Positions 1-9,497 of a stretch of 64,000 nucleotides of DNA are shown piece after piece. A model generated the notes under the pieces. That model did no database searches. It was not told the origin of the DNA and worked only from the letters and a program-made list of their open reading frames with translations. Position 1 is the stretch's first letter. Each line of letters starts with the position of its first letter. The DNA comes from Gaetbulibacter_A sp043876815 (GTDB lineage: Bacteria > Bacteroidota > Bacteroidia > Flavobacteriales > Flavobacteriaceae). Where the stretch lies: contig NZ_JBAWKA010000001.1 in the NCBI RefSeq assembly GCF_043876815.1, forward strand, positions 496,001 through 560,000, given 5' to 3'. Position numbers and translations under genes: made by a program.

Positions 1-2
1 AT

Positions 3-1094
3 GTGGCTTTATTGATTTATGAAGATTACATGTATACCGGAAATACGGAACTTATTGAGCGCTATTACGAGGCTTTAAAACATAAATCACTTTATGAATT
101 GTCTAATCCTGATGGTTTAATCACGGCGGAAAAGGTAACTCCCGAGTTTATGTACAAACTTGGCTTTGAAGAGGGTTACAAAAAACCCTTAACAGATATA
201 GTTGACTGGCCTTCAGCTAATTTTAATGGCAGCAAAACTAAGGGTGAGCGTGATGGTTTTGTTTTTAAGCCCTACAACACTGTAGTCAATGCTTTTTTCT
301 ATGAAAACATGAGAATTATGGCTGAGTTTGCACACGTTTTGGGAAAAACTGATGAGGTCCTCGATTTTAATTTTAGAGCTGCTAAAGCTAAAAAAGCTTT
401 GAATGAGCTCATGTTTGATAAAGAGCGTGGGATTTATGTTGACGGAATAGGAACAGAGCACGCTTCTTTACATGCCAACATGATGCCATTAGCATTTGGT
501 TTAGTGCCTGAAGACCGCTTGGACTCGGTATTAAAATTCGTTAAATCTCGAGGTATGGCCTGCAGTGTTTATGGGGCACAATTTTTAATGGATGGCTTAT
601 ATCGTGCTGGCGAGGAAAATTATGCTTTGAAGTTATTAACAAGTAAATCAGATCGCAGTTGGTATAATATGATCGCTGTTGGTTCCACAATCACTTTAGA
701 AGCCTGGGATACAAAATATAAAAATAATTTAGATTGGAATCATGCTTGGGGAGCTGCACCGGCTAATATTATTCCAAGAGGTTTATGGGGTATAAAGCCC
801 AAGACCCCGGGTTTTGGTATAGCCACAATTAAACCCCAAATGGGTGAATTAAAATCTAGTGAAATTGTGGTACCCACAGTACGTGGTATGATAAAGGGCA
901 ATTATTCCTACAACGGACCTCGACTACAAACATTCGTTATTGAAATACCTGGAAATATGGAAGGAGAGTTTAATATTGATCTCAAGAATCGTATGGATTT
1001 AATTCATAATGGACAGAAGGTTTCTCCTTTTTATAATGTCATTCAATTAGGTCCGGGAGAGCACACCATTCAACTAAAAATAAACTCCTTCTAA
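3..1094 (+). CDS. Alpha-L-rhamnosidase, GH78 (C-terminal part, truncated by window start)
   Basis: This is the C-terminal 363 residues of a GH78 inverting alpha-L-rhamnosidase; the open frame runs off the left edge, so the N-terminal beta domains and the start are missing. The visible part holds most of the (alpha/alpha)6 barrel, with the family-typical stretch GSTITLEAWD followed by NHAWGA. Glu233 of the visible part (codon 699-701) lies where the family has its catalytic base. A C-terminal beta-sandwich follows (about residues 270-363). Such enzymes release terminal L-rhamnose from oligosaccharides, which fits the rhamnose catabolic genes at 15.9-25.4 kb. It ends 26 bases before the next gene and is probably co-transcribed with it. 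Exact substrate is unknown. Confidence 0.9.
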   Translation: MALLIYEDYMYTGNTELIERYYEALKHKSLYELSNPDGLITAEKVTPEFMYKLGFEEGYKKPLTDIVDWPSANFNGSKTKGERDGFVFKPYNTVVNAFFYENMRIMAEFAHVLGKTDEVLDFNFRAAKAKKALNELMFDKERGIYVDGIGTEHASLHANMMPLAFGLVPEDRLDSVLKFVKSRGMACSVYGAQFLMDGLYRAGEENYALKLLTSKSDRSWYNMIAVGSTITLEAWDTKYKNNLDWNHAWGAAPANIIPRGLWGIKPKTPGFGIATIKPQMGELKSSEIVVPTVRGMIKGNYSYNGPRLQTFVIEIPGNMEGEFNIDLKNRMDLIHNGQKVSPFYNVIQLGPGEHTIQLKINSF

Positions 1095-1120
1095 AAAAAA
1101 TCACTAAAAAAAAAGCAATT

Positions 1121-3163
1121 ATGAAAAAATTATACGCAATCTTAACCATGCTAGTAGTTTGTATGGCTACAATGGCTCAAACGACGGTTCTATCCGCAAG
1201 CTTAACGGAAGAAACTCAGGTAGCACCTGATGGTTTATTTTTTGATGGTGTCCAAGGCGTAGACTATCAATTCGGGCCTCGAATTACCCCACACGGCGAT
1301 TGTATTGATGTTGTTAATGGCTATGTATTTGTTACCTGGTACAAGGGCGGCATGGATAAAAGAAATTTAATGTTGTCTAGAAAAAATCTTAACGATCCTT
1401 CGGGAAATTGGGTGACTATTGAGTTCCCACATCAGCATATTGGTTTTCAGGGTGATCCAACAATTGGGGATTCTCATAATACGGCAGCGATCGGGGTGAG
1501 TACGATAGATAATACCATCCATCTCCTTTATGATATGCACGCATATAGTTCTGCTAATTATCCGAATGATTATTTTAATTATAGTGTTTCGTATACCAAT
1601 AAGGCTTTTGTTCCAGATGCTGAATTTAATTTGAGCATTTTTAAACCAAAACAAAACTTTTTGAAATCCGGGGATGATTATCAATTGGCAACCTATCCGG
1701 TAATCATGCGTGCCGGTAATGGTGGTTTAATAGCACGCTACAGATATGGTGGTTCCGGTAATGGCAATATTCTTTTTAACTACTACAATGGGGTGTCCTG
1801 GAGTAGTAGCTGGACCTACTCTTTTGGCAGAATTACAGCCCCGGATAAATACAGTCTTTATGGAGAAGAAAAGTTTTTACATGGTAAATTTTATTCGGGA
1901 TTTTCCATTCGATATGCGAATAATCCAAATAACAATTACGCTCTGAATAACGGATTGTTTTTTACTTATACCAATTCAATACCATTTGATAGTTCCGGGA
2001 ACTGGTTTGATGCAAATGATAACGGTATAGCTGTGCCTTTTTCATACCCTGATGCGCTTAAAGTGGCAGAACCCTGTGATGATTATGGAACATCAACTTC
2101 ACCAAGAACACCCAATGATCCTGCTTTCACAGTAACTCAAAGTGGAGCCATTCATTTTGTTACCCGAGTAGACAATCAAAATGTGCACTATTATAAGGCG
2201 GCCGGGGCTACAACCTTTTCTCGGGCAGCCGGCGGTGGTATTCCCAATCCGGACGTCCGCGGGGATATGTTTAGCTATAATGATAAAGTCTTTATGGTGG
2301 AACTAATAAGTGGGAAACCTGTTGTTAAGTCTACCTTAGAAGGTAATAATAATTGGAGGATAGCTTACTCTAGCGCCGACACAAAAGTATTTAAGCATTT
2401 TGACGCTGTTCAGGTAAATGATAAACTCTATGTATATCTTATGGAAAATGTGGCAGGTGATGCCTGCCCCATGTATCTTCAGGTCTTTACACTTTCTGAG
2501 GTGGAGGATTCCACTCCAGTTACCGGATCTGATATTGGTATAGAGGCTGAGAACTTTACTACGGCATCACCCGAAGTTTTAGTAGGACCCAATATTGATG
2601 CTTCAAATGGAGAATATGTTAGTGAATTCCCAGGAAATAAATTCCTGGAATATAAATTTAATGTTGACGTGGCAGGTGATTATGATTTTGTATTGACTGC
2701 TTCAAATAGAAACAGAGATGATTCCATAATGGATATCGAAATAAATGGTGTTTTGTATAGTAATACGCCAATAACCAGAACTTTGGATTGGAATGTGTTC
2801 GATACTTCCACAATTTCTAACGTGAGTTTGGTTCAAGGAGAAAACACGGTGATATTAACTCAGAAATTATCCTTATCAAGTAGGCCAGATAGGTTAGACT
2901 TTAACTTTAACTCAGCTTTAAGCACGAATGAATTTGAAAAAGAAGGGGTGTCTATTTATCCAAATCCGAGTACAGGGGTTTTCAACCTGCTTACCACGGT
3001 GAAAAATCCCGAGTATATCTTAATGAATCTTCAAGGGCAAGTTCTGGAAAAAGGAACTTTCACCGGAGAGCCATTAAATTTCTCTGAATATTCGAGTGGA
3101 TTATACTTCTTGCAACTAAAGTCTAACGAGAGTAAAATGATTAAACGTTTATTAATTAAATAG
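1121..3163 (+). CDS. Secreted BNR_4 propeller protein, probable PL24-like ulvan lyase with CBM-like module and T9SS tail
   Basis: The 680-residue protein has a Sec signal peptide (cleavage near residue 19, MATMAQ). A seven-bladed-propeller region of the BNR_4 type follows (about residues 30-460), then a jelly-roll carbohydrate-binding-like module (about 475-600, starting IEAENF). It ends in a T9SS type A sorting domain (YPNPSTG, then SGLYFLQL). The segment around GDSHNTAAIG (His119) and the preceding FPHQH and following YDMH resemble the active-site region of PL24 ulvan lyases, in which a His acts as general base. I infer endolytic beta-elimination of a rhamnose-uronate polymer outside the cell, with export through the T9SS whose PorU/PorV lie at 37-42 kb. 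PL24 versus PL25 or an uncharacterised BNR_4 family cannot be settled by eye. Confidence 0.72.
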   Translation: MKKLYAILTMLVVCMATMAQTTVLSASLTEETQVAPDGLFFDGVQGVDYQFGPRITPHGDCIDVVNGYVFVTWYKGGMDKRNLMLSRKNLNDPSGNWVTIEFPHQHIGFQGDPTIGDSHNTAAIGVSTIDNTIHLLYDMHAYSSANYPNDYFNYSVSYTNKAFVPDAEFNLSIFKPKQNFLKSGDDYQLATYPVIMRAGNGGLIARYRYGGSGNGNILFNYYNGVSWSSSWTYSFGRITAPDKYSLYGEEKFLHGKFYSGFSIRYANNPNNNYALNNGLFFTYTNSIPFDSSGNWFDANDNGIAVPFSYPDALKVAEPCDDYGTSTSPRTPNDPAFTVTQSGAIHFVTRVDNQNVHYYKAAGATTFSRAAGGGIPNPDVRGDMFSYNDKVFMVELISGKPVVKSTLEGNNNWRIAYSSADTKVFKHFDAVQVNDKLYVYLMENVAGDACPMYLQVFTLSEVEDSTPVTGSDIGIEAENFTTASPEVLVGPNIDASNGEYVSEFPGNKFLEYKFNVDVAGDYDFVLTASNRNRDDSIMDIEINGVLYSNTPITRTLDWNVFDTSTISNVSLVQGENTVILTQKLSLSSRPDRLDFNFNSALSTNEFEKEGVSIYPNPSTGVFNLLTTVKNPEYILMNLQGQVLEKGTFTGEPLNFSEYSSGLYFLQLKSNESKMIKRLLIK

Positions 3164-3180
3164 TTAAAAAATTTAAATAA

Positions 3181-4623
3181 GTGCAAATTTTAAAATTCAA
3201 GGCTTTAAGTTTTCTGTTTATCATTTTTCAAATTTGGTTTGGTTATACTCAAACAAAACTACCTAATTTTTTTAGTAATAATATGGTCTTCCAACAACAG
3301 GAAAATGTTCCAATTTGGGGGACGGACCTACCGGGAACTTCTGTTAATATTCTATCAAGCTGGGGTGAAAGCAAATTAGTTGAAACGGACCAAAATGGTA
3401 ATTGGAATACAACTTTAAAAACACCTAAGGCCTCTTTTAATTCGGAGGAAATCAGTATCAGCGGGACCTCCAAAATTACCTTGCATAATGTTTTGATTGG
3501 TGAGGTGTGGTTTTGTTCCGGCCAATCTAATATGGAAATGCCCATGAAAGGTAACAAGAACCAGCCAATTTGGGGCGGCCCAGAATTAATTGCCACTTCA
3601 AAAAATCAGCATATACGGTTGTTTAATACTGAAAGAGCGTCTAGTTTATCGTTAGAAACCAATGTGGTAGGCGAATGGGAAGAAGCGCGTCCGGAAACCG
3701 TAAAAGCATTTAGTGCTATTGGTTATATGTACGGCAAGGAGTTATTTGAAAAATTAAACGTGCCTATTGGTATTATTGAATCATCTTGGGGCGGTACACC
3801 TATAGAATGTTGGTTGCCAAAAGAAATTGTTGAAACCTATGAAAATATTACCATACCGGATAGCTTGCCACAAGATATCAATAAACGAAAAAGACCTAGT
3901 TGCCTTTTCAACGCTATGATTTACCCCTTTAAAGATTTCAAAATAAAGGGATTTTTATGGTATCAGGGAGAGGGAAATCGCAAAATAGCACATAGGTATA
4001 AAAAATCAATGCATGATTTGGTCAATAACTGGCGGTCACAATGGAAAGGTGATAATCTACCATTTTATTTTGTTCAAATTGCACCCTTTGGTTATTTTGA
4101 AAAGGGAAGATCACTACTAATTGCTGCAAATGAGTTAAGAGAAGCTCAGTTGTTCGCAGCTCAGGAAATCTCCAATTCGGGCATAGTAGTTACTACTGAT
4201 GTTGGACATTGTGATAATATTCATCCACCGGAAAAAAGAGTAGTAGCAAACCGTCTTACCCGCTGGGCTTTGGCCAATCAATACGGGTTTGATAAGCTAC
4301 CGTTTCGAAGTCCGGAGTTTAAAAAGATGGAAATTAAAGGAAATAAAGCTCAAATTCATTTTGAATTTTTTGGTCCCAATAAAGCTAATTTAAAATTAGA
4401 CAAAACGCGAAGCTTGCAAAATTTCGAAGTTGCCGGAGCAGATCAAAATTTTTATCCAGCAAAGGCTCAAATTAATTCTGATCAAACTATAACTGTATTT
4501 AGTCCGGAAGTTCAGGTGCCAACTGCAGTACGTTATGGTTTCGTAGATTGCTTGGAGGGCTCTTTGTTCAGTAAAGCCGGCCTTCCGGTTTCTCCTTTTC
4601 GAACGGATAATTGGAAAAAATAA
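3181..4623 (+). CDS. Sialate O-acetylesterase-type carbohydrate esterase (SGNH fold)
   Basis: The protein has 480 residues, with a GTG start at 3181 chosen because it gives a complete signal peptide (cleavage near GYTQT); no ATG precedes the mature part. The block WFCSGQSNMEM contains the nucleophile Ser116 of the family, and GFLWYQGEGN and a late IHPP block (catalytic His) are also present. The family removes O-acetyl groups from sugars; despite the name, most bacterial members act on plant or algal glycans. It starts 17 bases after the propeller lyase gene, inside the same probable operon. A second, clearly homologous copy is at 31359. Acetylated substrate is inferred from family only. Confidence 0.82.
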   Translation: MQILKFKALSFLFIIFQIWFGYTQTKLPNFFSNNMVFQQQENVPIWGTDLPGTSVNILSSWGESKLVETDQNGNWNTTLKTPKASFNSEEISISGTSKITLHNVLIGEVWFCSGQSNMEMPMKGNKNQPIWGGPELIATSKNQHIRLFNTERASSLSLETNVVGEWEEARPETVKAFSAIGYMYGKELFEKLNVPIGIIESSWGGTPIECWLPKEIVETYENITIPDSLPQDINKRKRPSCLFNAMIYPFKDFKIKGFLWYQGEGNRKIAHRYKKSMHDLVNNWRSQWKGDNLPFYFVQIAPFGYFEKGRSLLIAANELREAQLFAAQEISNSGIVVTTDVGHCDNIHPPEKRVVANRLTRWALANQYGFDKLPFRSPEFKKMEIKGNKAQIHFEFFGPNKANLKLDKTRSLQNFEVAGADQNFYPAKAQINSDQTITVFSPEVQVPTAVRYGFVDCLEGSLFSKAGLPVSPFRTDNWKK

Positions 4624-4657
4624 TCGATCGGGATTATAATTTTAAAATGGTATTAAG

Positions 4658-7222
4658 ATGTTGAAATCAGGTGATTTTTTTAATTTTTTTTTATTGCTTT
4701 TAGGCTTTTTCTTTTGTTTGATAATTGGAGCTCAAAACCCTGAGCGTCCTTTTATATTGGTGAAAATTGAAGATCGACCAGCTATTCTACAAAAAATAAA
4801 AACGGAGCCCTGGGCCAAAAAAGCTTATAATGATTTAATTAGCGAGTTAGAACCAAAGGTACGAAAGCATGAAGAAGACCCCGAGAAATTCTTGAACGGC
4901 TTGCCTTTGGATTGGAAAAGCCGTAAACGCAAAGAAATGCCTCCATTTTTTAAAACGTATCACGTTGACAATGGGAAACAAAAAAATCTGGATAACGTTA
5001 CGGATACCGAATTTAAAAATGCTGAAACTTTAAAAAAATACCTTAACATTGGTATTCATTCTGGAGTGGCGTACTTTCTTACCGGGGAAGATAAATACGC
5101 ACAATGTGCTACGGATATTTTAAATGTCTATGTAAATGCCGTTCTGCAATCTGAACTTTCTGAATGGCATCAAAGAGGGGGCTGGCTATATCCCTACGAT
5201 GGCTTTCGAGAGGTAAGAGATCTGGGAGAAAAACTCCCTGTTATTTATGATTTTATTGTATCCTTTTTAAAAGACGGGGGACAGGCGTATGATCTTATTA
5301 AAAGAACAAAAGTAGATTTCCCAGTTGACAAAGCTCAGGAGGTGTTTAGAACTTATGCAGATATCAGTATTAATTACGGTCAAATCAATTCGAATCATCC
5401 AGCCTTGGAAGCGACTAACTTGGTGTACAACGCACTTGCTATGGAAAATCTGAAAGAAAGAGATTCCTTATTAGCCTATTTTTTAGAGAAAAAGACACCG
5501 CATCAAGATCCATTAGAGGTGATGGCAGGTATTTATAAAAATGAAGGTGATATTTGGCCCGAATCTTCACAATATCTTAATGCTGTTTCTAACATACTCA
5601 CAGAACTTATGTTTGTAGTAGATCGGTATAAGCCTGAATTAAATCTTGGAAAAAAATACTCCAACGTCCTTTATTCCTTGCCAAAACTTGATTATCTGGT
5701 TTATCCCAATAATGAAATAATTCGCTGGGGCGATGGTAAACGTAATGGGTCTCCTTCATATTTGTGTTACGAATTTGCATTTCAATTAGGAAAATTAAAT
5801 AATGATCCTAGAATAATAAATAAATTCGGACCTCTTTTGTTCAGAGCTATTGAGTCGGGAGATTATGAAAGCCGAAGTGTTCAATCCTTGCTCTTACCGA
5901 ATCTGGAACTGACTGAGGAAATGGCTGCTTTTGAACTGCCTACCACCGATAAGGTGGAGCATGCTGGTATTTTTCTTCAACGAAATCTAAGTTCAACGGA
6001 AGACCCCAACTACGGTCTGATGTGTTTTGTAGGTGGGGCTCATATGGTTCACGGTCATGCAGAAGGCATGAACATAGAACTCTATGGTTTAGGAGAAGTT
6101 TTAGGCGTTGATAATGGTCGTGGAAAATACCAACAAGATATTCATGAGAATTATTCCAGAATTTTTGCTGCTCATAATACAATTATTGTTAACGGAAGCT
6201 CTCAGGGTCAGGGAGGTTGGGTAGGTTTAGCTATCAATAAAGTGGGGCTCATTGCTATGGAGCCGAATCCATCTGAACCTGCGGTTTCTCCGAATCACTC
6301 CTTTACCCGAACCAGTTTCTTAGATGATAAAGGAGATGGCGCAGAAGCCACACAGGAACGAACCTTGGCACTTATTCGAACGTCACCAAAAACAGGTTAT
6401 TATGTAGATATATTCCGTTCGAAATCGAAATTACCTAATGAATACCACGATTATCTGTACCATAATATTGGCGACACTTTAGTTTTTGAAGATTCAGGAT
6501 TAAAATTTCATTCTGATAAACTCCGATTTATGGCCAATGCCAAAAAAATCTGGAAACAAAATGGAAGGTATCGCAATCCGGGTTGGCATTTTTTTAAAAA
6601 TGTGAAAACATCTCAAGTATACAATTCGGATGTGCAAGCCAAATTTATTTTAAATCATCTTTATGATGGCAAAAAACGCTATATGAACGTGTTTATTTTA
6701 GGAAACCAAAATAGAGAATATACGGCGGTACAAGCTCCAAAGACATTTGATGCACCCGAGCCCTACGAAGAGAAATCAACACCAACATTAGTAATTCGCC
6801 AAAATGGTGAAGCCTGGAAACAACCTTTCGGGGTCATTTATGAACCACAATTTGCCAGTGATGCTGATCAAGGTATTCAAGCAGTTGTGGGTTTGAAGCA
6901 AGATAATCAGTTTAAAGGATTCATGGTTCAAAGTCATGTGGAGGGCCAAACCATAATTCAATATATTATTAGCCAAGAGCCTGAAAGTGTTTATCGTAAT
7001 GATGCATTGGATTTTGTTTTTAAAGGGGCCTTCGCAGTGTTAACCTGTGATACAGAAAATAAGTTGCAAAATGTTTACATAGGAAAGGGATCTGAATTAA
7101 CTTTTGAGAATTTAAAGATCACATCCAAAGATCAAAAACCAATTTCAATATACATGGATTTAAGTAACGATAAACCAGAAGTGAATGGTACTAAAAACGC
7201 AGTAGTTTTATTTAATAACTAA
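4658..7222 (+). CDS. Heparinase II/III-fold polysaccharide lyase (PL40/ulvan-lyase-like), intact zinc site
   Basis: The 854-residue periplasmic protein has a signal peptide ending near IIGAQ, an (alpha/alpha) toroid (about 60-400) and a heparinase II/III-like beta-sandwich (about 430-650) with a C-terminal extension. Motifs expected from the fold are all present: the NH pair Asn246-His247 (SNHPALE), His465-x-His467 (VHGHAEG), Asp485 (GVDNG) and His506 (AAHNT). By analogy with Pedobacter heparinase II, His247 and His465 would be catalytic, while His467, Asp485 and His506 would bind zinc. There is no T9SS tail, so it probably acts in the periplasm on imported oligosaccharides. In the characterised ulvan system of Formosa agariphila, a lyase and an oligosaccharide dehydratase serve such steps; whether this is lyase or dehydratase is open. 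It lies 10 bases before the GH3 gene. Confidence 0.75.
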   Translation: MLKSGDFFNFFLLLLGFFFCLIIGAQNPERPFILVKIEDRPAILQKIKTEPWAKKAYNDLISELEPKVRKHEEDPEKFLNGLPLDWKSRKRKEMPPFFKTYHVDNGKQKNLDNVTDTEFKNAETLKKYLNIGIHSGVAYFLTGEDKYAQCATDILNVYVNAVLQSELSEWHQRGGWLYPYDGFREVRDLGEKLPVIYDFIVSFLKDGGQAYDLIKRTKVDFPVDKAQEVFRTYADISINYGQINSNHPALEATNLVYNALAMENLKERDSLLAYFLEKKTPHQDPLEVMAGIYKNEGDIWPESSQYLNAVSNILTELMFVVDRYKPELNLGKKYSNVLYSLPKLDYLVYPNNEIIRWGDGKRNGSPSYLCYEFAFQLGKLNNDPRIINKFGPLLFRAIESGDYESRSVQSLLLPNLELTEEMAAFELPTTDKVEHAGIFLQRNLSSTEDPNYGLMCFVGGAHMVHGHAEGMNIELYGLGEVLGVDNGRGKYQQDIHENYSRIFAAHNTIIVNGSSQGQGGWVGLAINKVGLIAMEPNPSEPAVSPNHSFTRTSFLDDKGDGAEATQERTLALIRTSPKTGYYVDIFRSKSKLPNEYHDYLYHNIGDTLVFEDSGLKFHSDKLRFMANAKKIWKQNGRYRNPGWHFFKNVKTSQVYNSDVQAKFILNHLYDGKKRYMNVFILGNQNREYTAVQAPKTFDAPEPYEEKSTPTLVIRQNGEAWKQPFGVIYEPQFASDADQGIQAVVGLKQDNQFKGFMVQSHVEGQTIIQYIISQEPESVYRNDALDFVFKGAFAVLTCDTENKLQNVYIGKGSELTFENLKITSKDQKPISIYMDLSNDKPEVNGTKNAVVLFNN

Positions 7223-7232
7223 ATAAGAAAAA

Positions 7233-9497
7233 ATGAAAAAATTAATTCTGGCGGCTGTAATCGTTTTATTCTATAGCTGTAACCAAGGAAAATCAGTTTC
7301 AAAGGATTATAAAGATTCATCACTTTCCATTGATGACCGTGTTGACGCTTTATTACCCTTAATGTCCTTGGAGGAAAAAGTGGCACAAATGCGTATTTTC
7401 CATGCTAATATTGGTGCAAAGTCAGACAAACAGGGAAACTTAAAATTATCAGAGAAGGTCGTTGAAAAATTAAAATTGGGCATAGCAGGAATTAAAAATC
7501 CCGGGGAGCACCTTCCGCCTGTAGAAGCCGCAAAATTTAACAATAAACTTCAAAAATATATCATAGAAAATAACCGCTGGGGAATTCCAGCCTTGTTTGT
7601 AACGGAGTCTTATAATGGCGTAGATGCCAAGGGTTCTACCAAATTTGGGCGCCCTATAACCTCGGCAGCCTCTTTCAATCCTGATTTAGTGCATCAGATA
7701 TGGGATGTTGTTGGACGTGAAGCGCGATTCCGTGGCATGCATATGTGTCATTCTCCTGAAGCCGATATTGTTCGTGATCCTCGGTTTGGCCGTATGAGTG
7801 AAGCTTTTGGTGAAGATACGTATCTAACCACTCAATTGGTAACTCAGGCTATTAAAGGGGTTCAAGGCAATTACAAAGGTCTGGGTAACGGTACTCACAT
7901 TGGTGCCGTAGCTAAGCATTTTGCTGCTTATGGCCAGGTTTTAGGTGGTACAAATTTTGCTGCCATAGAAATTTCTCCTCGAACCCTTATTGATGAAATT
8001 TATCCGCCTTTTGAGGCTGCGATTAAAGAGGCAAAAGCCTTGGGAATAATGGCTTCTCATGGTGATATTAACGGAATCGCCAGTCATGGTAATCCCGAGC
8101 TTTTAACCGGTGTACTTCGAGACGATTGGGGGTTTGAAGGTTATGTTGTTTCTGATTCAAATGATATTGCCCGACTATTTTATTTTATGCATGTAGCTGA
8201 ATCACCAGAAGCAGCGGCTCAAATGGGCCTCGAGGCAGGTATAGACGTCGATCTTTATGCTGAAGATTCTTATGCTTTACTTCCTGAAATGGTTAAGAAA
8301 AATCCGAAATTAGAGACATTAATTGACCGTTCTGTAAAGCGAGTTTTACGTACCAAATTCATTTTAGGTTTGTTTGATAATCCATACGTGGATATCGAAA
8401 AAACGAAAACTCAAGTTCGGTCAAACGCATCATTGGAATTAGCAAAGAAGTCCGATTTAGAATCTGTTATTTTACTTAAAAACGATCAGGATATTTTGCC
8501 TTTAAGTAAGGATAATACTAAAAAAATAGCGTTATTAGGTCCTCTTTTAGCGCCTAACACCAAAGCTATGTTCGAAGCTGTCTCGGGAACCAAAATTTCC
8601 TATATAGCTGAAAAAGGATTTGAACTTACTGATGGTAAGAGGGACGTTCCAAAACTTTTAGATACAGACCCCAAGGTTATTAATGATTTAGTAGATAAAG
8701 CCAGAGCTTCAGACCTCACAATTCTATTTTTGGGAGGCGACGAAAATACAGCCAAAGAAGCATTTTTCAATAATGGAATAGGCGATAGAGCGACGGTTGA
8801 ACCTGTTGGTGCACAAGATTTATTATTAGAAAAGATTAAATCTGCCGGAAAACCGGTAATCGTTGTTTTAAAACACCGAAGAACTTTAGCCATTAATACC
8901 ATTTCAGAAAAGGCCGACGCCATTTTGGATGCCTGGGATTTAAGTGAATTTGGCGATGAATCATTGGCTAGAATTATTTTTGGCGAAGTTTCTCCATCAG
9001 GAAAATTACCTGTAACAGTTTCTCGAAACACAGGTCAATTACCCTTCCATTATAGTATGAAAGAGATCAATTATAAAAAGGGATATTTATTCTTGGAAGA
9101 TGGTCCGCTTTATCCGTTTGGCCACGGTTTAAGTTATGCGCAATTTGATTATTCTGACCTCAAATTAACAGATTCTATTTTAACACCAGAAACAGAAATT
9201 GAGGTCAGTGTTGTCGTTTCAAATACAGGGAAAATAAAAGCGAAAGAGGTTGTGCAACTTTATGTCAAAGATATTATTGGTTCGGTAACACGACCAGATA
9301 AAGAATTGAAAGCCTTCAAAAAAATTGAATTAAACCCAGGTGAACAAAAAATGGTTACCTTTAAGATTACGCCGGACATGTTGAAATTTACGGGTTTAAA
9401 AATGAATAAAATTTTAGAAGCAGGTGATTACACCATTATGGTGGGAACTTCTTCAAAAGATTATTTAGAAACAAAGTTTAAACTTAATATCGAATAA
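7233..9497 (+). CDS. GH3 beta-glycosidase lipoprotein (probable beta-xylosidase or beta-glucosidase)
   Basis: This is a 754-residue family 3 glycoside hydrolase with a lipoprotein signal (FYSC, Cys16). It has the N-terminal TIM barrel with the RDPRFGRMSEAFGEDTYL signature, the nucleophile Asp308 in GYVVSDSND, the alpha/beta sandwich domain with KHFAAYG, and the C-terminal fibronectin-III-like domain (about 650-750). GH3 enzymes are retaining exo-acting hydrolases. In an ulvan-type context the likely job is removal of xylose or glucuronate from the oligosaccharides left by lyases and GH105. Its stop codon shares one base with the start of the GH105 gene (TAATG), which argues for translational coupling. 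Sugar specificity cannot be read from sequence alone. Confidence 0.9.
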   Translation: MKKLILAAVIVLFYSCNQGKSVSKDYKDSSLSIDDRVDALLPLMSLEEKVAQMRIFHANIGAKSDKQGNLKLSEKVVEKLKLGIAGIKNPGEHLPPVEAAKFNNKLQKYIIENNRWGIPALFVTESYNGVDAKGSTKFGRPITSAASFNPDLVHQIWDVVGREARFRGMHMCHSPEADIVRDPRFGRMSEAFGEDTYLTTQLVTQAIKGVQGNYKGLGNGTHIGAVAKHFAAYGQVLGGTNFAAIEISPRTLIDEIYPPFEAAIKEAKALGIMASHGDINGIASHGNPELLTGVLRDDWGFEGYVVSDSNDIARLFYFMHVAESPEAAAQMGLEAGIDVDLYAEDSYALLPEMVKKNPKLETLIDRSVKRVLRTKFILGLFDNPYVDIEKTKTQVRSNASLELAKKSDLESVILLKNDQDILPLSKDNTKKIALLGPLLAPNTKAMFEAVSGTKISYIAEKGFELTDGKRDVPKLLDTDPKVINDLVDKARASDLTILFLGGDENTAKEAFFNNGIGDRATVEPVGAQDLLLEKIKSAGKPVIVVLKHRRTLAINTISEKADAILDAWDLSEFGDESLARIIFGEVSPSGKLPVTVSRNTGQLPFHYSMKEINYKKGYLFLEDGPLYPFGHGLSYAQFDYSDLKLTDSILTPETEIEVSVVVSNTGKIKAKEVVQLYVKDIIGSVTRPDKELKAFKKIELNPGEQKMVTFKITPDMLKFTGLKMNKILEAGDYTIMVGTSSKDYLETKFKLNIE

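Noticed and set aside
8600..9031. 143-codon minus-strand frame inside the GH3 gene
   Set aside because: Antisense to the conserved alpha/beta sandwich domain of GH3; no recognisable motif.
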